A stretch of 64,000 bases of DNA from Bacteroidales bacterium (GCA_017466405.1 JAFTUF010000060.1:1-64000); one strand, 5' to 3'. Numbered from the stretch's first letter, positions 1 to 8,530 are shown. Notes: a model not told the origin generated them from the letters alone. Program-made: numbers and translations.

Positions 1-142
1 ACAATATTCTACAGATACTGAGCATATCGCTACTGGACAAAACCCCTGTAAATCAACTGCTTAATAATACTGATTACAAATATGTCAAAGAACAAGAATA
101 TAATTTATTGTTATTCAATTAGTTTAAACGGAACACTAGTGG
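1..142 (+). mobile_element. Right end of an insertion sequence (IS4-type, inferred)
   Basis: This stretch holds the last 39 codons of a transposase-like frame (3-122) and about 20 bp of non-coding DNA, ending where homology to L-asparaginase begins on the other strand. The asparaginase frame follows the family up to the codons for AKRI and then departs at about position 142, so the junction is placed there. The outermost bases on the minus strand read CCACTAGTGTTCCGTTT, which would be the terminal inverted repeat. The left end lies outside the window, so neither the repeat pair nor the target duplication can be confirmed. The IS4 assignment rests on a short C-terminal match from memory. Confidence 0.55.
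3..122 (+). CDS. C-terminal fragment of an IS4-family transposase (partial)
   Basis: Open from the window edge to a TAG at 120-122. The 39 residues include ILQILSISLLDKTPVNQLL and end in LLLFN. This resembles the C-terminus of DUF4372-containing IS4-family transposases common in Bacteroidales, which end in a similar ILSISL-DKTP segment followed by a short Phe/Asn tail. The DDE catalytic core would lie outside the window. The gene points toward the broken asparaginase gene and ends about 20 bp from the inferred insertion junction, as expected for the 3' end of a transposase gene inside an IS. The assignment is tentative because only a short tail is visible. Confidence 0.5.
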   Translation, partial: NILQILSISLLDKTPVNQLLNNTDYKYVKEQEYNLLLFN

Positions 143-432
143 ATTCTCTTTGCCAAGATTAACCAAACCTCGTCGCTCATATCCTGTGAGCCGATACGAA
201 CCACTTGTTCACCTTCGCAATAAGCGATATTTTGTAATTCAGGAACAGCTTCCAACAAAGTAGCGATGGCAACTTGACCAGCGGTATAATTTGTTGATGT
301 TGAAGAACCACCTGAGCCAGCAATAGTTCCGCCAGTTGCAAGGATACGGATGTTTGGTTTCTGTGCAAAAGCGATAGTTGCAGTCATCAACAAAGCAACC
401 ATCATAAGAGTCAATTTTCTTAAAGTTTTCAT
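136..432 (-). pseudogene. ansB: Type II L-asparaginase, 3' part removed by IS insertion
   Basis: The product would hydrolyse L-asparagine to aspartate and ammonia in the periplasm. The 98 residues comprise a signal peptide ending in AFA (about residue 23) followed by the N-terminus of type II asparaginase: ILATGGTIAG with the catalytic Thr, then YTAGQVAIATLLEAVPEL, GEQVVRIGSQDMSDEVW and LAKRI, matching E. coli AnsB almost residue for residue. Homology stops at AKRI, where E. coli continues with N-T-D; here one more codon (His) and a TAG follow, inside the IS end. About 250 residues, including the second catalytic Thr-Asp-Lys set, are missing, so no active enzyme is expected. The gene starts at ATG 430-432. 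Confidence 0.85.
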
Positions 433-519
433 AACAATTTATTTTAAATGATTAATGTTTCAAACGTAGAATTTGTTTTGTCAGTGTTTTATTTTTTGTC
501 AAAAATGACAACAATCACC

Positions 520-571
520 AAGTCAGTGTCAGCGTCATCAGTCAACGTCAGTGTCATCAGTCAGTGTCATC
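520..571. repeat. Degenerate heptamer/word-like tract (GTCAGTGTCATCA)
   Basis: The spacer between ansB and the downstream end of the BamA-like gene is built from variations of GTCAGTGTCATCAGTCA, repeated about four times. It resembles in style the TGTTGAC-type tracts elsewhere in the window. It ends at the 3' boundary of the BamA-like gene. Confidence 0.7.
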
Positions 572-2009
572 AGAACAAATAATTAAATCCGATATAAACT
601 CTCAATTTTTCTCCGTCTCTTTTATCTAATGCTTTAGCTGCTTCAGCCGAGATGATGAAATTCTTGTTCATGAGTATCTTAAGGCCGCAACCTGCTGAAG
701 TATGGATTCCTTCTTTATCACCGCTGTAGATTAAGTTCTGAGCGTCTGCTGGTGCAAGATAATATTCTTCTTGAATCTTATCCCAAGCAGCTTCTTGTTC
801 GGCAAGACGGAAGCTTTGTGTCACCATACCAGCGTCGAAGAATGGATTAAGAGCGATGTTCCAGTTTTGGTTTATGAATTGGAAACCTAAAATCTTCCAA
901 CGCAATTCTGCATTAAGCCAAGCATAACCAGCACCGATAACTCCGTTTCTGTTGATGCCGCGTACCGAATTGCTACCGCCCACAGCATCAGTTGACATTT
1001 TTTTGTAAAACAACATATTAGAGTTAAACATAGCGTAATAAGGAATCTCGCCGGCGATGACATTTTGTGTAACGAGACGATATGCGAAAGTGAGGTTATC
1101 TTTTACTATTGGGAAATATTGTTGCCAGACGGCGTTGAAAGTGAGGTGACTATATCCGTCGCCGTCGATGATGTCAGGAGCGCCAGTGAATGTCGCTTCT
1201 AAATAAGTTCCTTTGGTAGGGTCGCTGTCGTGGTTTTTGGAGTCGTAGATGAAAGCAAGTTTAAGTTGAGTGACGTTACCGCCGTCAGCTTCGTTATCTC
1301 TTATCAAACCGCTTTCACGATATAATTCGTACAATGTCATCTGTTGGTCATAATAATATTCATCGTTTTGAATCTCAATTCTTCCCATGTTATAGTTGAA
1401 ATAGCTGAGGCCTACTCCATAGAAGAAATGCTCTCCGAAACCGAATTCACGACGCAAGCATGAGTTGAATCTGAATTGATTACGTTTCATTCTATAGAAC
1501 ACGCTCTTGAAATCAGGATCGAAGTTTTCGACCAACGACTGTTGACCGTTGACTGTTGACTGTTGTCTTAAAACATAAATGTCGTCGAAATATGGAGAAG
1601 CATAACCGTTAAAACCATAGAACTCGAAGCGTTTATCGGTGAAATAACCAGCGTCGATAAAGAGGCGCGACTTTGGAATCAGGTTGTAATAATCGCCGTA
1701 GAAACGAAGGTTGAGAGAGCCTTTGGTGTAAGCCGACACCTCGATATTCATCTTATAGTCGAATTTCGGATAACGCGAGCCGTCGCCGTAGTTGAAAATA
1801 TCGACGCAAGCTCCATACTGGAAACCGAGATCGGAGTTGTAACCCACCACAGGAAGTGGACCGATGTTCCAGCCTTTCTTTATCAGTTCGCCTTTTTCAT
1901 TATAAATCTTTTCTTTTTTCTTCTTTTCATTTCCATTGTTTTGACCTGCATCTTGAGCATTCACAGCAAAAGCAATCATCAAGAATGAGATTAAAAATAA
2001 CCTTTTCAT
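570..2009 (-). CDS. BamA/TamA-like outer membrane barrel protein
   Basis: Predicted 479-residue outer-membrane beta-barrel of the Omp85 (surface antigen D15) type. A signal peptide ends at VNAQ (about residue 19), followed by a short Lys-rich linker and then alternating aromatic strands to the C-terminal FNYLF, a typical barrel end with terminal Phe. The motif GGSNSVRG (about residues 342-349) matches the conserved VRG loop of BamA-like proteins. At 479 residues there is room for little more than the barrel; no obvious POTRA repeats are seen. About residues 148-160 (RQQSTVNGQQSLVE) are encoded by a heptamer repeat tract (1534-1567), so a copy-number change there would shift the frame. Its substrate is not evident; it may export or assemble a neighbouring surface protein. 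Confidence 0.75.
   Translation of the reverse strand: MKRLFLISFLMIAFAVNAQDAGQNNGNEKKKKEKIYNEKGELIKKGWNIGPLPVVGYNSDLGFQYGACVDIFNYGDGSRYPKFDYKMNIEVSAYTKGSLNLRFYGDYYNLIPKSRLFIDAGYFTDKRFEFYGFNGYASPYFDDIYVLRQQSTVNGQQSLVENFDPDFKSVFYRMKRNQFRFNSCLRREFGFGEHFFYGVGLSYFNYNMGRIEIQNDEYYYDQQMTLYELYRESGLIRDNEADGGNVTQLKLAFIYDSKNHDSDPTKGTYLEATFTGAPDIIDGDGYSHLTFNAVWQQYFPIVKDNLTFAYRLVTQNVIAGEIPYYAMFNSNMLFYKKMSTDAVGGSNSVRGINRNGVIGAGYAWLNAELRWKILGFQFINQNWNIALNPFFDAGMVTQSFRLAEQEAAWDKIQEEYYLAPADAQNLIYSGDKEGIHTSAGCGLKILMNKNFIISAEAAKALDKRDGEKLRVYIGFNYLF
1534..1567. repeat. Heptamer tract (TGTTGAC)n inside the barrel gene
   Basis: About four degenerate copies of GACTGTT/GACCGTT in tandem, followed by GTC, inside the BamA-like reading frame. 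They encode a Gln/Ser/Thr/Val/Asn-rich insert. The unit is 7 bp, so gain or loss of one copy would cause a frameshift. Confidence 0.85.
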
Positions 2010-2082
2010 ATTCTAATTATTTTTGTTAATAACTCATCTATTAATTTTAAAGAAACACTTCTTCCCGTTCGTAAAAAATTTA

Positions 2083-2090
2083 TATCTTTG
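2083..2090 (+). promoter_or_regulatory. -7 box of the repeat-rich gene (TATCTTTG)
   Basis: Matches the Bacteroidota sigma-70 -7 consensus TAnnTTTG. It lies 31 bp before the ATG at 2122, predicting a leader of roughly 28 nt. Confidence 0.65.
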
Positions 2091-2121
2091 TTACGTTGAG
2101 CAAAAGTAAAAAATATTTGAA

Positions 2122-3141
2122 ATGGAACAAAGAAATAATAAGCAAAATAGCGTAATTTTTCAGGTCGAAGAGATTTTAAGCAAAATGTCCAATCAGGTTA
2201 GTTTTCTCATTAGAAAAGATAAACTTATGAATCAGCTTGATGTGGATATGCTGATGGAAAACACACGCAAGTTATACGACACACTTTGTTCTGTGAAATG
2301 TAATATGGATGTCAACTCCATTCCAATGGAAATCGTTGAAGAAACCTCAGAAATTTTAGAACCTGAGAATCTGAGAACTTCAGAAACTGAAAACCTGAAA
2401 ATCTCAGGAACTGAAAACCTAGAAGAAGCCTCAGAAATTTTAGAACCTGAGAATCTGAGAACTTCAGAAACTGAAAACCTGAAAATCTCAGAAACTGAGA
2501 ACCTAGAAGAAGCCTCAGAAATTTTAGAACCTGAGAATCTGAGAACTTCAGAAACTGAAAACCTGAAAATCTCAGAAACTGAGAACATAGAAGAAACCTC
2601 AGAAGAAGAACTCAGCAACTCAGCAACTCAGCAACTTAGCAACTCAGAAGAAGAACTCAGCAACTCAGCAACTCAGCAACTTAGCAACTCAGAAGAAGAA
2701 CTCAGCAACTCAGCAACTCAGCAACTTAGCAACTCAGAAGAAGAACTCAGCAACTTAGCATCTCAGCATCTTAGCAACTCAGAAGAAAAAGAGGACTCCG
2801 GCATCAGAGCTTACAGAAAAGAACATCAGACTTTAGGCGACATGCTTGAGCTTCTTGAAGACAACAGTCTCGCCGCTCGTTTACAGAAAAAGCCTGTCAC
2901 CGATCTTATGACAGCCATCGGCATCAACGACAAGTTCTTATTGCTTAACGAATTGTTTGCCGGCAGCATGGAGAAATACAACAGATCCATCAGAGCCTTG
3001 AACAACTTCCCTACGTTATTAGGGGCAAAGACATATATGAGCGAGCTTCAGATAGAATTCCAATGGGATGTCAATTCGGAAGCGTATAGAAAGTTAAACG
3101 ATTTAGTTGAAAGAAGATTTACCCCAATTCATAATTCTTAA
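2122..3141 (+). CDS. Repeat-rich protein of unknown function
   Basis: Not recognised. Residues 1-72 are mostly charged and helical (EEILSKMSNQVSFLIRKDKL). Residues 73-156 are three copies of a 28-residue unit (EETSEILEPENLRTSETEN...), encoded by 84-bp direct repeats at 2338-2589. Residues 161-220 are four copies of a 15-residue unit EEELSNSATQQLSNS (45-bp repeats, 2602-2781). The C-terminal 115 residues look like a folded helical domain (LGDMLELLEDNSLAARLQKKPVTDLMTAIGINDKFLLLNELF). There is no signal peptide or membrane segment, so it is probably cytoplasmic. The repeats are written in the same short words (CTGAGAAT, CAGAAACT, ACTCAGCA) that form intergenic tracts elsewhere, suggesting the acidic linker arose from such a tract. 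It precedes rsmI by about 40 bp. Confidence 0.75.
   Translation: MEQRNNKQNSVIFQVEEILSKMSNQVSFLIRKDKLMNQLDVDMLMENTRKLYDTLCSVKCNMDVNSIPMEIVEETSEILEPENLRTSETENLKISGTENLEEASEILEPENLRTSETENLKISETENLEEASEILEPENLRTSETENLKISETENIEETSEEELSNSATQQLSNSEEELSNSATQQLSNSEEELSNSATQQLSNSEEELSNLASQHLSNSEEKEDSGIRAYRKEHQTLGDMLELLEDNSLAARLQKKPVTDLMTAIGINDKFLLLNELFAGSMEKYNRSIRALNNFPTLLGAKTYMSELQIEFQWDVNSEAYRKLNDLVERRFTPIHNS
2338..2589 (+). repeat. Three 84-bp direct repeats in the coding sequence
   Basis: Three near-identical 84-bp units, each made of shorter CTGAGAAT/CAGAAACTGAAAAC words, encode 28-residue acidic repeats. Because 84 is a multiple of 3, a copy-number change keeps the frame. Confidence 0.9.
2602..2781 (+). 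repeat. Four 45-bp direct repeats in the coding sequence
   Basis: Four copies of a 45-bp unit containing tandem ACTCAGCA octamers encode EEELSNSATQQLSNS. The last copy has drifted (LASQHL). Copy-number change keeps the frame. Confidence 0.9.
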
Positions 3142-3188
3142 TGCATAATGCACAATGAATTATGAATTATTAATTATGAATTATGAAA
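3123..3188 (+). repeat. AT-rich word-like repeat (AATTATGAATTATG) bridging two genes
   Basis: Variants of AATTATGAATTATG/AATGCATAATGCAC run from the last codons of the upstream gene (encoding HNS and its stop) through the spacer and into the first codons of rsmI, whose ATG (3183) is part of the last repeat word. A related tract is found at 55936-55958. Confidence 0.75.
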
Positions 3189-3860
3189 TTATATCTATTA
3201 CCGACACCTATATGAAATCTTGAAGACATCACGATGCGTGCGTTGAGGATCTTGCGCGATGAAGTCGATGTCATCTTAGCTGAAGACACACGTACAAGCG
3301 GTAACCTTCTAAGGCATTACAACATCAGCAAACCTATGATGGCGTTTCATATCAACAACGAACATAAAGTCGTGACATCATACGCCGAGCGTATCTTAAG
3401 CGGAGAGAAGATGGCTCTTGTCACCGACGCTGGCACGCCTGCCATCTCCGACCCAGGATTTCTTCTCGTGAGAGAATGCCTTCGACTCGGCGTCGAAGTA
3501 GAATGTCTTCCTGGAGCCACAGCCTTCGTCCCGGCTCTCGTCAACTCGGGACTATCTGCCGACCACTTCATCTTTGAAGGTTTTCTTCCTCATAAGAAAG
3601 GTCGCCAAACAAAAATAAATGAGATAGCCAATAACCATTACACCACAATACTTTACGAATCACCTTTCCGATTAGTCAAGACTTTACAACAGCTGATAGA
3701 GGTCTGCGGTCCTGAGAGAAAAGTCTCCGTAGCTCGCGAGCTGACAAAAATCTATGAAGAAAATGTCAGAGGCTCGCTCGCCGAAGTGACCGATTATTTC
3801 AGCAAAAAAGAGGTGAAAGGCGAGATAGTGATAGTGCTTGAGGGGAACATGGACTCTTGA
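3183..3860 (+). pseudogene. rsmI: 16S rRNA (cytidine-1402-2'-O)-methyltransferase with in-frame TGA
   Basis: RsmI uses SAM to methylate the ribose of C1402 in the decoding centre. Translating from ATG 3183 gives MKLYLLPTPI, then TGA (3213-3215), then NLEDITMRALRIL and the rest of a full-length RsmI. The family has Gly at the stop position (PIGNLxD), so a single GGA-to-TGA change explains it. The remainder is intact: ILAEDTRTSG, LVTDAGTPAISDPG, FEGFLPHKKGR and ILYESPFR are all present, ending at a TGA. A restart at ATG 3234 (208 residues) would lose the N-terminal strand and the GNL loop and is unlikely to be active. It may be a recent mutation or a base error in the sequence. Confidence 0.85.
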
Positions 3861-3904
3861 CAATGACTTTGACTTTGACATTAGACATTTAAACACATAC
3901 TACT

Positions 3905-6900
3905 ATGAAGATTAGAATATTATTATTAGCAATGTTGTTACTTGGAGTAACATCTGTTTTTGCAGCACCTCTTTTCAATGTTGAGAAGATATTAACACAA
4001 CCCGACGGAACGAAGTTATATTGCTACGCCTCCGGCGACGAGTTCTATAACCGACTCCACGATGCCGACGGCTTCACCATCGTTCAAGCAGAAAATGGCT
4101 ACTTCGTTTACGCCACCACCGACGCCAACGGAAAAGTCATACCTACTCAACACATAGCAGGAAGATCTAATCCTAAAGCTTTGGGACTCACTCCTAACAT
4201 CATGATCTCTCAAGAGGAATACCAGAAGAAAAGAGATGCTATGAGAGTACCTGAGACAAGAGACAGCAAAAATCTTAACCACGGTGTCTATAACAATCTC
4301 GTCGTGTTTATCAAGTTTAAAGGTGATAATGACTTAAGTGCGACCACAACTAAACTGAACGAGATGTTCAACAACGACGGTTATTATGACGTATCTATGA
4401 ATAACTATTATAAGAAAGCCACCTACAATCAACTCTCCATGGCTTCTTACTACTATCCTATACCTGAAGGCGATAAGGTTCTTGCTTACGAAGACATATA
4501 CCCAAGAAATTATTATCAGCCTTATAACGAGGTAACAAATCCTGAAGGTTATACGAACCAGGCAGAACGTGAGTTTCCTCTCCTGAAAAGAGCTATAGAG
4601 TATGTAGCCGACATGGTGCCAGATACTTTAAATATCGACCGCAACAACGATGGTGAAATAGATAATGTCATCTTCGTCGTCAAAGGTAATGTCGGCGATT
4701 GGTCTGATTTACTCTGGCCCCACATGTGGTCGATGTATGGTGAAGACGCTTACATCAACGGCAAGAGAGTAGGAACATTCAACTTCCAGTTGGAGACATC
4801 GACTTATTTCACAGTGTCAACATTATGTCATGAGATGGGTCACTCCTTAGGCCTCCCCGACTTATACCACTACCTTCCAGGATTCGACAACCTATCACCA
4901 GCAGGACCATGGGACTTGATGTGCGGAAATGCCTCACCTCCTCAACACACAGCGACCTACATGAAATATAAATACGGAACATGGATCGACGAGATTCCAG
5001 AAATTGGTTACGGCACTTACACCATCGAGGCAAACTCTTGGGAAGGCGGAAGAAGAAACTGCTATAAGATTGCCACATCACATCCTGACCAATATTACCT
5101 CGTAGAATACAGAAACAGAAACAACTTCTTCGAGAGCGGACTGCCTGGCAGCGGACTGCTTATTTATAGAATCGACACCCGTTACCATGGATGTAACAAC
5201 TTCGATGGCAACACCTATTTCGACGAGGTATATATCTTCAGACCAGGAGGCGCTCACAACAGAAACGGCAACATCAACCAAGCAGCTTTCTCAGCAGATC
5301 AAGAAAAAACAGAGTTCAACATCAATACCGACCCTTATCCATTCTTAAACAAAAACCAAGAAGACCTTACATTTAATATATGTAACATCTCCGAGACTGG
5401 CGACCAGATGACTTTCACATATTGTCCTCTTGATACAGAAATGGTTCCAAAGAACCTAAGTATCTCTGTCAACGGATTTAAGAATATTGTTGAATTAAAC
5501 TGGGACGTTGTAGAAAGCGCTGAGTCGTATAACATATATCGCAACGACTCGCTCATAGCTAATGTGAAAGAAAACAGTTTCAACGATAGTTATGAAGATA
5601 ACACAAGTGAATATTATAATTATCATGTGAATTCGGTCTTTGCTAATGAGGAGTCATATAAATCCAATATCGAAAACGTCGTCACTGGAGATTTCAGCGA
5701 ATACATTATTGATATGGAATCTATAGGCGAATACGGCTGGCAAGGCGGTGAGATAAAAGTCTCTTTCGACAACGAAAACATGGAAGACAAATATTTCACC
5801 ATATATTCTGGAAATGCATTGACAAGAAACTTCATCGTACCTATCGGAACAAAAGTCAGTGTTTCGTGGCTGAAAGGCTGGGATGACAAAGAATGTTCTT
5901 TCACCATAACAAACAACAATGAAACTATTTATACTTCAAGCGATCTACAAGAAGGTTCGTTAATAGAATTTACCGCCGAAAACAGAAGCACATGTTCTGC
6001 ACCTAAAAACCTCACATCAGAGATTGCAGGTAACAGCGTCATCTTAGGGTGGGAGACAATAGTTGATGTCGAAAGTTTCGCCGTTTTACGTAACAATGAA
6101 GTAATAGCAGAAAACATCAAAGGCTACACTTATACCGACAAAGACATCCCAGGAACGAACTCATACGAGTATTGTGTAAAGAGCATGGACTCCGATTGTA
6201 TGTCGCTACCTTCCAATATCGTAACTGAGAACTTCATTAAATATGAATCTGGAGAGATAAACGTCGAGGCTTTATGGCAAGACAATAATGTTGAATTGAA
6301 TTGGAATCTTTCTAATTCAGAGAACAATGTCTTAGGATATGACGACGGCGTTTATGTTGGCAGCGAAGGTTCTACCAACCACAGATGGGGAATCAAGATA
6401 GAGTCGGAAAAACTGAAACTCTACGAAGGCTCAGAGATTTACGCTATAGAAATATATGACGCTTGCTCAGCACGTTATCAATTTAGCATCCATAACGGCG
6501 ACAACGTACACGACAGCACCTTACTGTATAAAGAAGAATTCGTGACAAACAACACCAACAATTTTGTAGAACTCACATTGTCTGAGAAAGTCAGCTTCGA
6601 CAACAACAAAGATCTCTGGCTTGTAGTAAAGACAGTATTATCCAACGGAAAACCTATTCCTGGCGGAGAATATGTCGGCGAGCCTAACAGTTGCTTGATA
6701 AGAACTGGCAACAACGTTTGGAATCCAGCCACGACATACGGATTGAATTATTCATGGTTGATCCGTATAAAGACAGAAGGTGACTTCAACGACGAGAAGA
6801 CGACCTACAACTTATTCCGCGACAATGAGCTGATAGCAGAAAATCTCAATTCCAAGACATTCATCGACCAAAACATAGAAGACAAGACATGCTATAAAAT

Positions 6901-7198
6901 AGAGGCTTTCTATGATAATTGCTTCGTTATGGTTTCTGAAGAAATATGTGTAGAACCAATCGCTGAAGATGAGGACGACAAGATATTCCCTATACCGACA
7001 AACGACTATCTCAATATCAAGTACGACAACATGCTCAACGTGAAGATATTCAACATCACCGGCGCTATTGTCTTCGACCAAGATATCAGCGGCGATGCTT
7101 ATAAGATTGACATGCGACGCTTCGTGAGCGGAGTCTATATCGTCGAGATAGTAACAGCGGAAGAGATAATCACAGAAAAAGTCATCTACGTGAAATGA
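3905..7198 (+). CDS. Secreted M6-family metalloprotease with T9SS sorting domain
   Basis: Predicted extracellular zinc endopeptidase of the immune inhibitor A-like M6 family. Residues 1-20 are a signal peptide (VFA-A). The catalytic motif is CHEMGHSLGLPD, with HEMGH at residues 309-313; a propeptide-like region precedes it. After the catalytic domain come FN3-like modules with the repeated phrase YNIYRND-LIANV or YNLFRDNELIAEN (about residues 515-600, 695-775 and 965-1015), and a jelly-roll-like segment between. The last 75 residues (IFPIPTNDYLNIKY... VYIVEIVT... EKVIYVK) are a type A T9SS C-terminal domain, so the protein should cross the outer membrane and be processed at the surface. The gene starts 44 bp after rsmI; the acyltransferase follows 32 bp downstream. 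Confidence 0.9.
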   Translation: MKIRILLLAMLLLGVTSVFAAPLFNVEKILTQPDGTKLYCYASGDEFYNRLHDADGFTIVQAENGYFVYATTDANGKVIPTQHIAGRSNPKALGLTPNIMISQEEYQKKRDAMRVPETRDSKNLNHGVYNNLVVFIKFKGDNDLSATTTKLNEMFNNDGYYDVSMNNYYKKATYNQLSMASYYYPIPEGDKVLAYEDIYPRNYYQPYNEVTNPEGYTNQAEREFPLLKRAIEYVADMVPDTLNIDRNNDGEIDNVIFVVKGNVGDWSDLLWPHMWSMYGEDAYINGKRVGTFNFQLETSTYFTVSTLCHEMGHSLGLPDLYHYLPGFDNLSPAGPWDLMCGNASPPQHTATYMKYKYGTWIDEIPEIGYGTYTIEANSWEGGRRNCYKIATSHPDQYYLVEYRNRNNFFESGLPGSGLLIYRIDTRYHGCNNFDGNTYFDEVYIFRPGGAHNRNGNINQAAFSADQEKTEFNINTDPYPFLNKNQEDLTFNICNISETGDQMTFTYCPLDTEMVPKNLSISVNGFKNIVELNWDVVESAESYNIYRNDSLIANVKENSFNDSYEDNTSEYYNYHVNSVFANEESYKSNIENVVTGDFSEYIIDMESIGEYGWQGGEIKVSFDNENMEDKYFTIYSGNALTRNFIVPIGTKVSVSWLKGWDDKECSFTITNNNETIYTSSDLQEGSLIEFTAENRSTCSAPKNLTSEIAGNSVILGWETIVDVESFAVLRNNEVIAENIKGYTYTDKDIPGTNSYEYCVKSMDSDCMSLPSNIVTENFIKYESGEINVEALWQDNNVELNWNLSNSENNVLGYDDGVYVGSEGSTNHRWGIKIESEKLKLYEGSEIYAIEIYDACSARYQFSIHNGDNVHDSTLLYKEEFVTNNTNNFVELTLSEKVSFDNNKDLWLVVKTVLSNGKPIPGGEYVGEPNSCLIRTGNNVWNPATTYGLNYSWLIRIKTEGDFNDEKTTYNLFRDNELIAENLNSKTFIDQNIEDKTCYKIEAFYDNCFVMVSEEICVEPIAEDEDDKIFPIPTNDYLNIKYDNMLNVKIFNITGAIVFDQDISGDAYKIDMRRFVSGVYIVEIVTAEEIITEKVIYVK

Positions 7199-7230
7199 TA
7201 ATGACATGTTAATAGCAGTGTGTATTATTT

Positions 7231-8469
7231 ATGAAGAATATTAAAATGTCAGAGATAAAAAATATCACCTCTTCGGCTGCTTTTGCCGACACCAAACCTC
7301 ATTATGAATTACTAGACGGACTCCGTGGAGCAGCGGCTCTCATGGTACTTTGGTATCACGTCTTCGAAGGTTTCGCCTTCGCCAAAGGCTCTGTCATAGA
7401 GACCTTCAACCACGGACATCTCGGCGTCGACTTCTTCTTCATGCTCTCGGGTTTTGTTATAAGCTACGCCTATGACGACAGATGGCGTAATCGTTGTAGG
7501 GACGTATCGAATACGTCCAATGTATCGAATACGTCTAATAATTCATTAACCATCTGGAGTTTCTTCAAACGTCGTCTCATTCGCCTGCATCCTATGTTGG
7601 TGATGGGCGCTTTCATCGGCTTGATAACATTCTTGCTTCAAGGTGGCGTGAAATGGGACGGTAGTTCTGTTTCTCTCCACTGGACTATCATAGCTTTCAT
7701 CCTGACATTATTCTTCATCCCCGCTTATCCTGGAGCGAGCTACGACATACGCGGCAACGCTGAGATGTTTCCACTCAACGGACCGAGCTGGTCGCTCTTC
7801 TTTGAATATATCGGCAATATCTTATATGCTATCTTCATCCGCCGTCTCTCGAATAAAATGCTCGCCGCTTTGGTAGGAGTGACAGGAATATTATGGATAT
7901 GGTTCATCGCCTTCGACATCTCGGGCTACGATATGATTGGCATCGGCTGGACATTAGACTACGCCAACTTCTTCGGAGGTTTGTTGAGGATGATGTTTCC
8001 ATTCACACTCGGAATGCTGATGGCACGTATATTTAGTCAACGGTCAACAGTCAACAGACAACAGACATTCTTCTCAAAAAACATTTTTTGGATCTCGATA
8101 ATAATTCTCTTTGCGCTTTTCTCTGTTCCTTATTTCCCAAAGACAAGCAATATCAGCGTCAACGGAATTTATGAATTAGCATGTATCATGTTGGTATTTC
8201 CTTTCATAGTATGGTTTGGCGCTGCCGGCACTACGACAAATGCATTTTCCACCAAAGTATGCAAGTTCCTCGGCGACATCTCATATCCTTTGTATATAGT
8301 GCATTATCCAGTGATGTATCTCTTCTACTCATGGCTTATCAAAAATCAATATTACACACTTGGCGAAACTTGGCCAATGGTAATCCTCGTGATGGCAGTA
8401 AACATCGTTTTAGCATACGCATGTTTGAAGCTTTATGATGAGCCGATAAGAAAGTTTCTGAGTCGCTAA
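7231..8469 (+). CDS. Membrane O-acyltransferase, OafA/YrhL type
   Basis: Acyltransferase family 3 protein, 412 residues, with about ten hydrophobic segments. It probably transfers an acyl group from an inner-membrane donor to a surface glycan or other envelope substrate. The N-terminal signature LDGLRGAAALMVLWYHV contains the family's conserved His, and FFFMLSGFVISYAY follows. Two repeat inserts interrupt it: the Ser/Asn-rich segment DVSNTSNVSNTSNNS (about residues 91-105) comes from a hairpin element, and SQRSTVNRQQTF (about 270-281) from a heptamer tract. Both lie in probable loops. Translation may start at 7231 or at the Met at 7246. The C-terminal FLSR and the stop lie at the start of another word-like repeat. 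Confidence 0.85.
   Translation: MKNIKMSEIKNITSSAAFADTKPHYELLDGLRGAAALMVLWYHVFEGFAFAKGSVIETFNHGHLGVDFFFMLSGFVISYAYDDRWRNRCRDVSNTSNVSNTSNNSLTIWSFFKRRLIRLHPMLVMGAFIGLITFLLQGGVKWDGSSVSLHWTIIAFILTLFFIPAYPGASYDIRGNAEMFPLNGPSWSLFFEYIGNILYAIFIRRLSNKMLAALVGVTGILWIWFIAFDISGYDMIGIGWTLDYANFFGGLLRMMFPFTLGMLMARIFSQRSTVNRQQTFFSKNIFWISIIILFALFSVPYFPKTSNISVNGIYELACIMLVFPFIVWFGAAGTTTNAFSTKVCKFLGDISYPLYIVHYPVMYLFYSWLIKNQYYTLGETWPMVILVMAVNIVLAYACLKLYDEPIRKFLSR
7495..7537. repeat. Family A hairpin element inside the acyltransferase gene
   Basis: TGTAGGGACGTATCGAATACGTC followed by a second half ATGTATCGAATACGTC. The GACGTAT/ATACGTC arms match intergenic elements near 8510 and 40290. It is read in frame as a Ser/Asn-rich loop. 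Confidence 0.8.
8035..8067. repeat. Heptamer tract (GTCAACA)n inside the acyltransferase gene
   Basis: Four to five degenerate copies of GTCAACG/GTCAACA/GACAACA. Encodes QRSTVNRQQT. A one-copy change would shift the frame. Confidence 0.85.
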
Positions 8470-8487
8470 GACATTGAGTCATCGAGA
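8458..8487. repeat. GAGTCGCTAAGACATT word-like tract
   Basis: CTGAGTCGCTAAGACATTGAGTCATCGAG spans the last codons and stop of the acyltransferase gene. It is built from the same words as the tracts at 46689 and 61843. Confidence 0.6.
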
Positions 8488-8505
8488 ACTTAAAAAAAAA
8501 ATCAT

Positions 8506-8530
8506 AGGACGTTTCTATACGTCTCTACAA
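8506..8530. repeat. Family A hairpin element
   Basis: AGGACGTTTCTATACGTCTCTACAA, a short copy of the GACGTAT/ATACGTCTCTACA hairpin family, lies between the convergent acyltransferase and subtilase genes, where it may also end transcription. Confidence 0.7.

Noticed and set aside
2232-2618. 128-residue antisense frame over the repeat-rich gene
   Set aside because: It is the complement of the repeats; it has no homology and no promoter.
3213-3215. TGA read as glycine (alternative genetic code)
   Set aside because: TGA is used as the normal terminal stop at 3858-3860, 7196-7198 and 53340-53342, and no other in-frame TGA occurs in conserved genes.
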